From: Bacillota bacterium
Lineage (GTDB): Bacteria > Bacillota > Clostridia > Caldicoprobacterales > DTU083
Length of the DNA stretch: 64,000 nucleotides
Assembly: GCA_029549985.1 (NCBI GenBank)
Contig: JAKPIB010000046.1
Coordinates: forward strand, 25,801-89,800
Reading direction: 5' to 3'
Shown: one piece after another, positions 35,495-44,032 of the stretch
How the letters are laid out: each line of letters starts with the position of its first letter
Numbering within the stretch: the stretch's first letter is position 1
Translations under genes and position numbers: made by a program
Notes under the pieces: generated by a model
Told to the model about the DNA's origin: nothing
Databases searched by the model: none
Seen by the model: only the letters and a program-made list of their open reading frames with translations

Positions 35495-35573
35495 GTACCT
35501 GCTCGGAGAATAGAGAACACCGGATGTGTTTCTGCATATAATGTATCATATCCGAATGGAGGTGATATATTAT

Positions 35574-36293
35574 ATGTATTATGATTATTATGCACTTCAG
35601 GTGACATGTCCTCCCGGTACGCAGCCGTATATTATAAGAGCCGGTGATACCTTTTACAGTCTGGCACAGCGGTTCAATACTACCGTAATGGCAATCATGA
35701 GGGCCAACCCCGGTGTCGACCCCAACAGGCTCATGATCGGCCAGCAGATATGCATACCCGGAGCTCCCACGCCCGGACAGTGCCCGAGTGGCACCACACC
35801 CTATATAATAAGGGCTGGAGACACCTATTACAGCCTGGCACAACGGTTTAACACCACCGTTGCAGCTATAATCGCCGCCAACCCCGGTGTCGACCCCAAC
35901 AGGCTCATGATCGGCCAGCAGATTTGCATCCCTGGTGCCCCCAGTCCAGGTCAGTGTCCGGAAGGTACTGTTCCATACGTGGTAAGGGCTGGAGACACAT
36001 ACTACAATCTTGCACAGCGGTTCAATACAACAGTTGATGCGATACGGGCTGCCAATCCCGGTGTGGATCCGAACAGGCTGATGATAGGCCAGACCCTTTG
36101 CATTCCGCATACCGGCCTGCCGCCATGCCCGGGTGGGACCTATTACACTATCAGAAGCGGAGATACGCTCTTTTCTATAGCAAGAAGGTACAATGTGACT
36201 GTTGACGCCATTTTAGCAGCCAATCCTGGCCTTGATCCCCAGTCACTCCAGATAGGCCGGACGATCTGCATTCCGGGTGTACAACAGTCTTAA
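35574..36293 (+). CDS. Four-LysM repeat protein, spore-coat type
   Basis: A 239-residue protein composed of four LysM domains, each with the RAGDTYYSLAQRFNTTV.AI..ANPGVDPNRLMIGQ..CIP pattern, and cysteine-proline linkers (PGQCPSGT). There is no signal peptide; the N terminus is tyrosine-rich (MYYDYYAL). LysM domains bind the glycan of peptidoglycan. Clostridial proteins of this layout without signal peptides are often placed on the spore surface. Two cysteines per repeat could crosslink. GGAGGTGAT precedes ATG 35574. An upstream in-frame ATG at 35526 lacks a site. Confidence 0.85.
   Translation: MYYDYYALQVTCPPGTQPYIIRAGDTFYSLAQRFNTTVMAIMRANPGVDPNRLMIGQQICIPGAPTPGQCPSGTTPYIIRAGDTYYSLAQRFNTTVAAIIAANPGVDPNRLMIGQQICIPGAPSPGQCPEGTVPYVVRAGDTYYNLAQRFNTTVDAIRAANPGVDPNRLMIGQTLCIPHTGLPPCPGGTYYTIRSGDTLFSIARRYNVTVDAILAANPGLDPQSLQIGRTICIPGVQQS
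35703..35923 (+). repeat. Direct DNA repeats in the LysM gene
   Basis: A 47-base stretch (35703-35749) recurs without change at 35877-35923, 174 bases (58 codons) later. The third copy (around 36049) is less similar. This points to tandem duplication or gene conversion between repeats 1 and 2. Confidence 0.85.
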
Positions 36294-36301
36294 GCGCAGT
36301 C

Positions 36302-36328
36302 AAGGCCGGGATTTCCCGGCCTTTTTTC
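36302..36328 (+). terminator. Terminator of the LysM gene
   Basis: AAGGCCGGG (36302-36310), loop ATTT, CCCGGCCTT (36315-36323), followed by TTTTCG. Confidence 0.9.
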
Positions 36329-36339
36329 GTAAACAAGGG

Positions 36340-37206
36340 TCAACGCGAGTTTGCTATAAAAAATAAAGCTATGGTCCCGGGGCCGGAATGGGCGCCAATG
36401 ACCGGGCCGATGCAGTTGATAATGATATCCTTTACAGGCTGCTTGCTGCGTATCATATCAGCGAGGAGGGCTGCATCATCAGGTGAATCACCATGACTTA
36501 TGAAGATGACCTGGTCCTCTGGTCTGACAATTGTTTCATTCAGCTTGTCCGCCAACGCTCTGATAGATTTTTTTCGACCCTTTACCTTGGTTACGGGGAC
36601 AAGCCGACCGTCATTGTCCACATGGAGTATCGGTTTTATATCCAGTATCGAGCCCAGCAAGGCTGCGGTGCCTGAAAGGCGACCGCCACGTTTCAAATGG
36701 TTGAGGTCTTCGACGGTGAACCAATGGGCAACATTCAGCTTGTTGGTTTCGACCCAATCTATGATCTGATCCTTTGATGCACCGCTTTCGAGGAGTTTAA
36801 TGGCATGCCAGGCTATCAGCCCTTCTCCCAATGATGCTGCCTTTGTATCTATGACTGTGATATCAGCATTTTTGTATTCCTCCATAAGCATGTCCCTGGC
36901 AAGCATAGCACCATTGTAGCTGCCGCTGAGGGCGGAAGAAAAGCACAGGTATATGATCGAATCGCCTGCTTCCACGTATGGCCTGAAATATTGCATGTAT
37001 ACATCAAAGTTCACTTGTGAAGTCGTTGCCATTTCACCTTTCCTGACCTCATCGTAAAAGGTCTTGTAGTCCATTGTTTGTCCAAAATCGTCCTTGTACT
37101 CATTGCCCTTGAAGTTGTAGTTGAAGTTTATGACTGGTACGTTGTGCTCCTTTATAAAGCTGTATGGCAGATCGGTGCAGGAATCCAATATGACTACTGT
37201 ACTCAT
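36340..37206 (-). CDS. DegV family fatty-acid-binding protein
   Basis: A 288-residue DegV protein. The N-terminal VVILDSCTDLP, the TSQVNFDVYMQYF motif, the YLCFSSALSGSY substrate loop, and HLKRGGRLSG in the second domain are all characteristic. DegV/FakB proteins bind a fatty acid and present it to FakA kinase for phospholipid synthesis. No fakA lies nearby. The GGGAGGTAC site precedes ATG 37206. Confidence 0.92.
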   Translation of the reverse strand: MSTVVILDSCTDLPYSFIKEHNVPVINFNYNFKGNEYKDDFGQTMDYKTFYDEVRKGEMATTSQVNFDVYMQYFRPYVEAGDSIIYLCFSSALSGSYNGAMLARDMLMEEYKNADITVIDTKAASLGEGLIAWHAIKLLESGASKDQIIDWVETNKLNVAHWFTVEDLNHLKRGGRLSGTAALLGSILDIKPILHVDNDGRLVPVTKVKGRKKSIRALADKLNETIVRPEDQVIFISHGDSPDDAALLADMIRSKQPVKDIIINCIGPVIGAHSGPGTIALFFIANSR

Positions 37207-37345
37207 TATGTACCTCCCTTAAGTTACAAGTTAGTGAGATTATATTACACAGCGGGGGCTCAATACAAGTAATTAATATAAATTTATCCAAATTTACTGG
37301 GTTTTATTAGCATCCTTCCGGCTGTAAATGCCACTGTTTTTGTGG

Positions 37346-37351
37346 TAAAAT
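37346..37351 (+). promoter_or_regulatory. Possible extended -10 of the tex promoter
   Basis: TGTGG then TAAAAT (37346-37351). The -35 (TGTAAA at 37323-37328) matches only partly. Confidence 0.35.
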
Positions 37352-37384
37352 CTCAGGAGGCATTAAACAAAGTGGAGGTAATCT

Positions 37385-39538
37385 ATGGACAAAATAACGA
37401 ACCAACTCGCCAGGGAGTTCAACATCAGCGTAAAGCAGGTAGCCAACACGCTCAGCCTAGTCGATGAAGGCTGCACAATTCCTTTTATTGCAAGGTACCG
37501 TAAGGAGGCGACAGGCGGGCTTGATGATGCCCTTCTTAGGGACCTGAATGAACGGCTGGTATATTTACGCAACCTGGAAGCCCACAGGGAAGACATATAC
37601 CGTTTGATAGACGAACAGGGCAAGATGACCGAAGAGCTAAAAGCGGAGATAGAAAAAGCTCAGACGATCACCGAGCTTGATGATATTTACCGCCCATATC
37701 GGCCAAAACGCCGGACAAAGGCCACGATAGCCAAGGAAAAAGGCCTCTTGCCCCTGGCGGAAGTCATGTGGGCTCAGGAAACCACCGAAGAGGATGTATT
37801 GACGCTTGCTGCTGATTTCATCAATCCAGAGGCAGATGTAAATTCAGCTGAGGATGCTATAGCCTATGCCCTTGATATCATAGCAGAGATGATATCGGAC
37901 GACGCCCAGATCAGGAAATACATAAGGGAATATACATACAGGCATGGCTTTATTGAGACCAAGGCTGCGGTAGATGAACCGTCCGTATATGATATGTATT
38001 ATGATTTCAGTGAGGCGGTCAATAAAATAGTTCCCCATAGGATACTGGCGATCAACAGGGGTGAGAGGGACAAGTTCCTGAATGTCAAAATAAGTCTCGA
38101 TGTTGAAAAGCTCATGGGACTGCTTTCACGAAAAGTTATAGCAGCCCAAAGCAAATGCCCGGTGTTTATCCAAAAGGCTTTGGAGGACTCTTATAAAAGG
38201 CTGATAGCCCCGTCGATAGAGAGAGAGATCCGCAATATGCTCACAGAAAAGGCAGAGGAGCAGGCAATAAAGGTCTTCGGTGAAAACCTGCGCAACCTCC
38301 TGCTTCAGCCGCCAGTAAGAGGCTGTGTGGTCATGGGGATGGATCCGGCCTACCGCACCGGTAATAAGATCGCTGTTGTGGATGAAACAGGAAAGGTGCT
38401 GGATACCGCCGTAGTATACATAACATTGCCAAATCACGACATAGAGAAGGGAAAAGAAGTTATAAAAGGACTGATAGGAAAACACAAGGTCCGGGTCATT
38501 GCATTAGGCAACGGGACAGCCTCAAGGGAGAGCGAGATGGTGGTAGCTCAGGTGTGCAAAGAGCTGGATGGCAGCGTACAGTATATCATTGTTAACGAAG
38601 CAGGCGCCTCGGTTTATTCAGCATCCAGGCTTGGGACCGAAGAGTTTCCGGAGTATGACGTGGCGCTTCGCAGTGCGGTATCTATTGCCAGAAGGCTGCA
38701 GGATCCCCTGGCCGAGCTTGTCAAAATAGATCCGAAGTCCATAGGGGTAGGTCAGTATCAGCATGATGTCAACCAGAAAAGACTGGCTGAGACCTTGCAG
38801 GGTATAGTTGAATACTGTGTCAACAATGTGGGGGTCGAGTTGAATACGGCATCCGTATCCTTGCTGCAGTATGTGTCAGGGATATCCCCTTCAATAGCGA
38901 AAAACATAGTGGCATACAGAGAGACCAGGGGCAGGTTCACAAGCAGAGAACAATTGCTGGAAGTAAAGATGCTTGGCCCAAAGGCCTTTGAACAGAGTGC
39001 CGGTTTCCTGAGGATCTCCGATGGCGACAACATACTGGACAATACCGGGGTCCATCCGGAATCCTATGATGCGGTCTTCAGGCTTTTTGAAGTAAAAGGA
39101 TGGGCTATTACAGATATCGGCAGCGAGAGTATGAGAATCAAGCTGGATGAGGTTTCAAAATCGAAACTGGATGAGCTTGCTGGAAGCCTTGGCATAGGCC
39201 TGCCTACACTGAAGGATATTCTCAATGAACTGAAAAAGCCTGGTAGGGATCCCAGGGATGAGCTGCCCAAGCCCGTTTTGCGATCAGATGTCTTGGAGCT
39301 TAAGGACCTTAAACCTGATATGTTGTTGACTGGAACAGTACGCAATGTGACAGATTTTGGAGTGTTTGTAGACATAGGCGTACACCAGGATGGGCTCGTT
39401 CATATATCGAACTTGTCTGAGAAGTATGTAAAGCATCCCATGGAAGTAGTACAGGTCGGAGACATAGTAAAGGTCAGGGTGCTCGATGTAGATGTCGAAC
39501 GTAAGCGCATCTCCCTTAGCATGAAGGATATCAGATAG
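37385..39538 (+). CDS. tex: Tex, S1-domain RNA-binding transcription accessory protein
   Basis: A 717-residue Tex protein. In order: N-terminal helical domain with GCTIPFIARYRKEATGGLDD, a YqgF-like RNase H fold (MGMDPAYRTGNKIAVVD), helix-hairpin-helix units (SGISPSIAKNIVAYRETRGRF), and a C-terminal S1 RNA-binding domain (about 642-715, LLTGTVRNVTDFGVFVDIGVHQDGLVHISNLS). Tex proteins bind nucleic acids and influence transcription and stress responses; the precise role is unclear. Start follows GTGGAGG. Confidence 0.95.
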   Translation: MDKITNQLAREFNISVKQVANTLSLVDEGCTIPFIARYRKEATGGLDDALLRDLNERLVYLRNLEAHREDIYRLIDEQGKMTEELKAEIEKAQTITELDDIYRPYRPKRRTKATIAKEKGLLPLAEVMWAQETTEEDVLTLAADFINPEADVNSAEDAIAYALDIIAEMISDDAQIRKYIREYTYRHGFIETKAAVDEPSVYDMYYDFSEAVNKIVPHRILAINRGERDKFLNVKISLDVEKLMGLLSRKVIAAQSKCPVFIQKALEDSYKRLIAPSIEREIRNMLTEKAEEQAIKVFGENLRNLLLQPPVRGCVVMGMDPAYRTGNKIAVVDETGKVLDTAVVYITLPNHDIEKGKEVIKGLIGKHKVRVIALGNGTASRESEMVVAQVCKELDGSVQYIIVNEAGASVYSASRLGTEEFPEYDVALRSAVSIARRLQDPLAELVKIDPKSIGVGQYQHDVNQKRLAETLQGIVEYCVNNVGVELNTASVSLLQYVSGISPSIAKNIVAYRETRGRFTSREQLLEVKMLGPKAFEQSAGFLRISDGDNILDNTGVHPESYDAVFRLFEVKGWAITDIGSESMRIKLDEVSKSKLDELAGSLGIGLPTLKDILNELKKPGRDPRDELPKPVLRSDVLELKDLKPDMLLTGTVRNVTDFGVFVDIGVHQDGLVHISNLSEKYVKHPMEVVQVGDIVKVRVLDVDVERKRISLSMKDIR

Positions 39539-39551
39539 CAATTTTAAGTTA

Positions 39552-39580
39552 TTGATTGTACAATTGCATTGTTATATAAT
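39552..39580 (+). promoter_or_regulatory. Promoter of the FMN riboswitch-ribU unit
   Basis: TTGATT (39552-39557), 17-base spacer and perfect TATAAT (39575-39580), about 20 bases before the riboswitch. Confidence 0.7.
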
Positions 39581-39601
39581 ATTGTCAAGTTTATAACGGT
39601 C

Positions 39602-39715
39602 TATCTTCAGGGCAGGGTGAGATTCCCGACCGGCGGTAAAGTCCGCGAGTCCCTTATATGGGATCGATCCGGTTAGATTCCGGGACCGACAGTATAGTCT
39701 GGATGGGAGAAGAGT
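39602..39715 (+). ncRNA. FMN riboswitch (RFN element)
   Basis: The conserved RFN blocks are visible: TCAGGGCAGGGTGAGATTCC, GACCGGCGGTAAAGTCCGCG, an internal stem, GGTTAGATTCCGGGACCGAC and AGTCTGGATGGGAGAAGAG. The terminal stem pairs TATCTTC with GAAGAG. It binds FMN and here precedes a terminator hairpin and a riboflavin importer gene, so high FMN should stop transcription of ribU. Confidence 0.95.
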
Positions 39716-39737
39716 TGGCGTTTATGTGTATATCATT

Positions 39738-39767
39738 GCTCCTGAAGATCTTCAGGAGCTTTTTTAT
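39738..39767 (+). terminator. Riboswitch-controlled terminator
   Basis: A perfect 22-base palindrome (39738-39759) folds into a 9-bp stem GCTCCTGAA/TTCAGGAGC with loop GATC, followed by TTTTTT. It lies between the FMN aptamer and the ribU start, as expected for transcription attenuation. Confidence 0.9.
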
Positions 39768-39840
39768 AGCCGTGCCCTCTCAAGTTCTCTCTATAGATCC
39801 GTTGTTTGTCTGCACATTTTGCATTGAGGGAGGAAATCAT

Positions 39841-40443
39841 ATGTTAAGTAAAGGGTTTATCTTTGAGTTCAACGGCAGAAATCTGGCTAAGATAGGAGTG
39901 CTATCAGCCCTTGCATTCCTGCTGATGCTGATCTCATTTCCGATCCCCTTGTTTCCCATGTTTCTGGAGATCGACATCAGTGACCTTCCGGCTTTACTGG
40001 GAGCCTTTGCCTTAGGGCCATTGGCCGGCGTTATTATAGAGCTTATGAAAAATGTACTGAACATTGCCCTGGAAGGCACAAAGACAGGCTTTGTAGGTGA
40101 ACTGTCGAATTTTATAGTGGGTTCTGCTTTTGTCATGCCTGCTTCGATTGTCTACATGCGATCCAAAAATAAACAGAATGCCTTGTATGGCATGATAGTT
40201 GGCATAATGTCAATGACGATCATAGCCTGCTTTTCAAACTATTATCTTATAGTACCTTTGTATTCAAAAGCCTTCGGACTTGAAGCCATAATAGAAATGG
40301 CATCAAAAGCCAACAAGCTGATCGTAGATATGAAATCCTATATCCTGTTTGCTGTAATCCCCTTCAATATATTGAAATCTTCACTCGTATCCCTCATAAC
40401 TTTACTGATCTATAAAAAGCTGTCACCAATACTCCATATGTAG
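39841..40443 (+). CDS. ribU: Riboflavin ECF transporter S component
   Basis: A 200-residue membrane protein of the RibU family: five to six helices, the N-terminal ISFPIPLFPMFLEIDISDLPALLGAFALGPLAG segment and the E-x-x-K/N region (ELMKNVLNIALEGTKTGFVGEL) that binds riboflavin. It takes up riboflavin with the shared ECF ATPase-T module, not present here. ATG 39841 has GAGGGAGG upstream. Expression is controlled by the FMN riboswitch at 39602. Confidence 0.93.
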   Translation: MLSKGFIFEFNGRNLAKIGVLSALAFLLMLISFPIPLFPMFLEIDISDLPALLGAFALGPLAGVIIELMKNVLNIALEGTKTGFVGELSNFIVGSAFVMPASIVYMRSKNKQNALYGMIVGIMSMTIIACFSNYYLIVPLYSKAFGLEAIIEMASKANKLIVDMKSYILFAVIPFNILKSSLVSLITLLIYKKLSPILHM

Positions 40444-40463
40444 CACTATCACTGCTAAAAAAT

Positions 40464-40488
40464 ACCGGGTCATACCCCGGTTTTTTTA
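40464..40488 (+). terminator. Terminator of ribU
   Basis: ACCGGG (40464-40469) / CCCGGT (40476-40481) with a 6-base loop, followed by seven T. Confidence 0.8.
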
Positions 40489-40505
40489 TGTGATCAGGAA
40501 AAGTT

Positions 40506-40516
40506 TGTGGTATAAT
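40506..40516 (+). promoter_or_regulatory. Extended -10 promoter of the tsa operon
   Basis: TGTGG followed by perfect TATAAT (40511-40516). The -35 is poor (ATGTGA at 40488-40493), so the extended -10 is likely decisive. Leader to tsaE is about 50 bases. Confidence 0.5.
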
Positions 40517-40572
40517 ACGGGATATGATAGCTGCATAAGCAAGCAAAGCGAATGTTGTCGAGGTGACGAGCC

Positions 40573-41046
40573 ATAGTTATTTTATCCCGGAGTGAAGCAG
40601 ATACATATAATATCGGCATTGCCTTAGGCAGGCATGCCAGGCCCGGAGACATAATCCTGCTTTCCGGTGAGTTGGGAGCAGGCAAGACATATATAGCCAA
40701 AGGCATAGTCAGTGGGATAGGAGCCGGTGATACGGTTACGAGCCCTACATTTACATTGATGAACCAATACAGGGGTGCATATCCGGTTTATCATTTTGAT
40801 ATATACAGGCTCTCCGAGCCAGAAGAGTTGTATGACCTGGACTATGAGGATTATTTTTACGGCGAAGGCATAACTATAGTCGAATGGCCTGAGAAGCTTG
40901 GAGATCTAGTGCCTGATGAATACTTGAAAATTACCATCGAACGGACCGTTTCTGACACTGAAAGAAAGATCACGGTCTGCGCATCAGGCCGGCGTTACGA
41001 TGAATGCATGGAGGCACTGAAAGAATATGAAAATTCTCGCACTTGA
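40573..41046 (+). CDS. tsaE: tRNA t6A biosynthesis ATPase TsaE, apparent ATA start
   Basis: A 157-residue TsaE: P-loop GELGAGKT, SPTFTLMNQY switch, YHFDIYRL and a WPEKLGDL end. It supports threonylcarbamoyl transfer to tRNA A37 with TsaB and TsaD. There is no ATG, GTG or TTG between the in-frame TGA (40564) and TTG 40672, which lies inside the P-loop. The family N terminus (ILSRSEADTYNIGIALGRHARPGDIILLSG) is fully encoded upstream of that TTG. GAGGTGA (40560-40566) is ideally placed six bases before ATA 40573, so ATA is the likely start, or an ATG has been misread. The gene overlaps tsaB by 20 bases. Confidence 0.85.
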   Translation: MVILSRSEADTYNIGIALGRHARPGDIILLSGELGAGKTYIAKGIVSGIGAGDTVTSPTFTLMNQYRGAYPVYHFDIYRLSEPEELYDLDYEDYFYGEGITIVEWPEKLGDLVPDEYLKITIERTVSDTERKITVCASGRRYDECMEALKEYENSRT

Positions 41047-41731
41047 AGCCTCATCAGTTGTTGCGGGCGTAGCTATAATGGACAACCTCACCCTTGTTTA
41101 CGAAGCCTATCATCATCACAAGTTAAACCATTCCCAGACCCTGATGCCCATGGTTGAGGAAGCACTGCTTTCAACAGATCTTGTCCTTCATGATATCGAC
41201 GTGATAGCAGTGTCCAATGGCCCGGGCTCCTTTACCGGACTCAGGATCGGTATAGCCACCGTCAAGGGACTTGCTCATGCTGCGGGTATCAGGATCGCAG
41301 CAGTGCCGACCCTGGATGTTCTGGCATATAACATAATGGCTGCAGGCAGGCTCGTATGTCCTATCTTGGATGCCAGGCGCGACCAGGTATATACATGCCT
41401 TTACCAGTGGGACACGGAGCAATATAAAAGTCTGATGCCATATTCAGCTATGCCTGTGGATGATCTGGCTGAGGCTGTAAAGGGCTTTGATCAGCCTGTT
41501 GTTTTCGTAGGAGACGGAGTGTTCCGGTATAAGCAAGCGCTAAAGGACCAACTTGGTGAGTCAGCATATTTCGCACCTCCTCATCTTTGCTGCCAAAGGG
41601 CATCTGCTACAGCCTGGCTGGGGCACCTGTATGCGCAAAAGGGCATGTGTGTGTCTCATTACGAGCTAGAGCCCTTTTACCTTAGAAAATCACAAGCAGA
41701 GCAAAAAAAGCTTTCAGGGGGAGCTTCATGA
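41027..41731 (+). CDS. tsaB: tRNA t6A biosynthesis protein TsaB
   Basis: A 234-residue ASKHA-fold protein: ILALEASSVVAGVAIM at the start, HHHKLNHSQTLMPMVEE, and AVSNGPGSFTGLRIGIATVKGLA. It dimerises with TsaD to form the threonylcarbamoyl transferase core. It overlaps tsaE by 20 bases and rimI by 4 bases (ATGA), so translation is coupled. Confidence 0.95.
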   Translation: MKILALEASSVVAGVAIMDNLTLVYEAYHHHKLNHSQTLMPMVEEALLSTDLVLHDIDVIAVSNGPGSFTGLRIGIATVKGLAHAAGIRIAAVPTLDVLAYNIMAAGRLVCPILDARRDQVYTCLYQWDTEQYKSLMPYSAMPVDDLAEAVKGFDQPVVFVGDGVFRYKQALKDQLGESAYFAPPHLCCQRASATAWLGHLYAQKGMCVSHYELEPFYLRKSQAEQKKLSGGAS

Positions 41732-42195
41732 ATGACATTATCAGGATATCGCCCATGACAGTCGAAGACATCGACCAGGTACTGGAAATTGAAAAATTGT
41801 CCTTTTCTATGCCGTGGTCGTATGAATCATTCCGGCTGGAAGTTGAGCAGAACAGGTGTGCCAGATATTACACAGCAAAGCTCGGCGATAAGGTCATAGG
41901 CTACGGCGGCATGTGGCTCGTGCTTGATGAGGCGCATGTGACAAATATAGCAGTGCATCCGGACTATAGAAAGAGAGGATGGGGACGGCTACTGATGCTG
42001 ACCCTAATGAAAGAAGCCGTAAGACTCGGTATGGAACGTATGACGCTTGAGGTCAGGGTATCCAATGAGACTGCTATAAGGCTATACAAGTCCCTCGGTT
42101 TTGAAGTGGGAGGAGTAAGAAAAAAGTATTATGCTGATAATCAGGAAGATGCCCTTATCATGTGGAATTTTCATTTGAGGGAGGGTGGCTTATGA
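41728..42195 (+). CDS. rimI: Ribosomal protein S18 alanine N-acetyltransferase RimI
   Basis: A 155-residue GNAT acetyltransferase with AHVTNIAVHPDYRKRGWGRLLM (acetyl-CoA pyrophosphate loop RKRGWG) and LEVRVSNETAIRLYKSLGFEVGGVRKKYYADNQEDALIM, the typical RimI end. It acetylates the N terminus of S18 and possibly other proteins. It commonly clusters with tsaB and tsaD. It shares 4 bases with both flanking genes. Confidence 0.93.
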   Translation: MNDIIRISPMTVEDIDQVLEIEKLSFSMPWSYESFRLEVEQNRCARYYTAKLGDKVIGYGGMWLVLDEAHVTNIAVHPDYRKRGWGRLLMLTLMKEAVRLGMERMTLEVRVSNETAIRLYKSLGFEVGGVRKKYYADNQEDALIMWNFHLREGGL

Positions 42196-42917
42196 AAAAG
42201 AAGCTTATATGCTACACAGCCGCAATACTGATTTCCTTGCTGATCTACCATGTGCTGCTTGTGACAGGCATAGATCTGGTAGCATTCGATAAAAGCTTTT
42301 ACGCAGACCAATACAAGAGGCTGAACACCGCTGAGACTATCGGCATATCCAATGATGAGCTTTTGAGAGTAACATGGGAACTGCTTGATTATATCAAGGA
42401 TGGCAGAGATTCTATAAGTGATATAAAAGCTGAGATAAAGGGTGAGGTACGGCCTGTATTCAATGAAAGGGAAACAGCACATATGGTCGATGTCAAAGCT
42501 CTTTTCCGATTTGCATACAGAGTGAGAGCCTATTCGATCGCTGCGATCCTTTTGCTGGCTGCTGTTCTTGTTGCTGCAGCCGGGAAAAAGGCCCAGTCGT
42601 ACTTCGCCAGATCCTTTATCTGGACCGCCGGCGTCCTGATCGTGCTGCTTTCGGTCCTTTTCATTTTGATCAAGACCAACTTTAACTACTACTGGGACCA
42701 GTTTCATTACCTGTTTTTTGACAACGACCTTTGGCAGCTCAATCCCGAGACAGACATCATGATCCTGATGGTCCCGGAACCGTTCTTCAATAGTGCGGTT
42801 ACACGGGTATTGGCTTATTTTACACTGGGCAACTTAACATTGGCGGCTGTATCAGCAATACATATAGCATTAGAAAGAAGATCAATCAGGACGGCAAGGG
42901 ATAGGGGACAGTCATGA
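42192..42917 (+). CDS. DUF1461 (TIGR01906-like) integral membrane protein
   Basis: A 241-residue membrane protein with an N-terminal helix (about 8-25), an external loop with the [21 protein letters not shown] pattern, and three further helices (about 118-135, 145-165, 212-235). The [36 protein letters not shown] block is typical of the DUF1461 family, whose function is unknown. ATG 42192 overlaps rimI (ATGA) and its end overlaps tsaD by 4 bases, so it is firmly built into the t6A operon. Confidence 0.85.
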   Translation: MKKKLICYTAAILISLLIYHVLLVTGIDLVAFDKSFYADQYKRLNTAETIGISNDELLRVTWELLDYIKDGRDSISDIKAEIKGEVRPVFNERETAHMVDVKALFRFAYRVRAYSIAAILLLAAVLVAAAGKKAQSYFARSFIWTAGVLIVLLSVLFILIKTNFNYYWDQFHYLFFDNDLWQLNPETDIMILMVPEPFFNSAVTRVLAYFTLGNLTLAAVSAIHIALERRSIRTARDRGQS

Positions 42918-43981
42918 GATATTTTGAACAAATGGCAAAAAAGGCAGAAGAGCTTAAGGAAAAAGATGATGTTCTGATATTGGCTATCGAGACTTCATGT
43001 GATGAAACATCTGCAGCGGTAGTGAAAAACGGGCGAACCGTCCTGAGCAACATCATATCGTCCCAGATTGATGTACACAAAGCATATGGCGGGGTCGTAC
43101 CGGAGATAGCTTCGAGAAAGCATGTAGAGGCGATCAACCAAACGATCGATGAAGCATTGAGCACATCCAATACTTCTATGTCTGATATTGACGCTATTGC
43201 TGTAACCTTTGGTCCGGGGCTGGTAGGTGCTCTCCTGGTAGGTGTATCAGTAGCAAAAGCTCTGGCCTTTGGACTGTCAGTGCCGCTTGTTGGCGTGCAC
43301 CATATTGAAGGCCATATCAGTGCCAATTATATCGAGCACCCGGAGCTTGTCCCGCCATATCTGTGCCTTGTGGTTTCCGGCGGGCATACGATGATAGTTT
43401 TGGTCAGGGATTATGGCGTGTATGAAACAAAGGGACAGACTCTGGATGATGCAGCGGGTGAGGCGTTTGACAAGATAGCCAGGACACTGGGCCTGGAGTA
43501 TCCGGGCGGACCGGCAATTCAAAGGATCGCGAGATATGGAGATCCTTATGCTTTTGATTTTCCCAGAGTTACGATAAAGGACAGTCCTTATGATTTCAGC
43601 TTCAGCGGTTTGAAAACTGCTGTTATCAATAATATACACAATCTAAGGCAGACTGGGGAACCCATACCTGCAGCGGATGTTGCCGCAAGCTTTCAACAGG
43701 CAGTGGTTGATGTGCTTACGGAAAAGACCGTAAGCTGTGCCCTTGCGTTAAATATGAAAAACGTGGCCGTTGCTGGCGGAGTAGCTGCCAATCAGCTGCT
43801 AAAAGGTCAACTGGAGAATGCAGTCAATCGGCATGGCATTAAGCTGTACAGTCCTTCTCCTGTCCTATGCACAGACAACGCTGCCATGATAGGATGTGCA
43901 GGTTATTACAGGCTGATGCGCGGCGATATCATGGACTTGTCGCTAAATGCCGTACCTTATCTGCCCTTGACTGAGATATGA
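42914..43981 (+). CDS. tsaD: tRNA N6-adenosine threonylcarbamoyltransferase TsaD
   Basis: A 355-residue TsaD (Gcp/YgjD), catalytic subunit transferring threonylcarbamoyl to A37 of ANN-decoding tRNAs. Motifs: [28 protein letters not shown], the metal ligands in [36 protein letters not shown], and AVAGGVAAN. It has about 18 extra N-terminal residues before the usual start, with no other strong start. It is the last gene of the operon; a DnaA-box cluster follows. Confidence 0.96.
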   Translation: MRYFEQMAKKAEELKEKDDVLILAIETSCDETSAAVVKNGRTVLSNIISSQIDVHKAYGGVVPEIASRKHVEAINQTIDEALSTSNTSMSDIDAIAVTFGPGLVGALLVGVSVAKALAFGLSVPLVGVHHIEGHISANYIEHPELVPPYLCLVVSGGHTMIVLVRDYGVYETKGQTLDDAAGEAFDKIARTLGLEYPGGPAIQRIARYGDPYAFDFPRVTIKDSPYDFSFSGLKTAVINNIHNLRQTGEPIPAADVAASFQQAVVDVLTEKTVSCALALNMKNVAVAGGVAANQLLKGQLENAVNRHGIKLYSPSPVLCTDNAAMIGCAGYYRLMRGDIMDLSLNAVPYLPLTEI

Positions 43982-44032
43982 TCATCGGCTTGTGCAATAT
44001 ATGAAAAAAATCTTTCATTTTAAGTAATATTC

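Noticed and set aside
35600..36290. Repeats in the LysM gene as a possible CRISPR array
   Set aside because: Period is about 58 codons and the repeats encode LysM domains.
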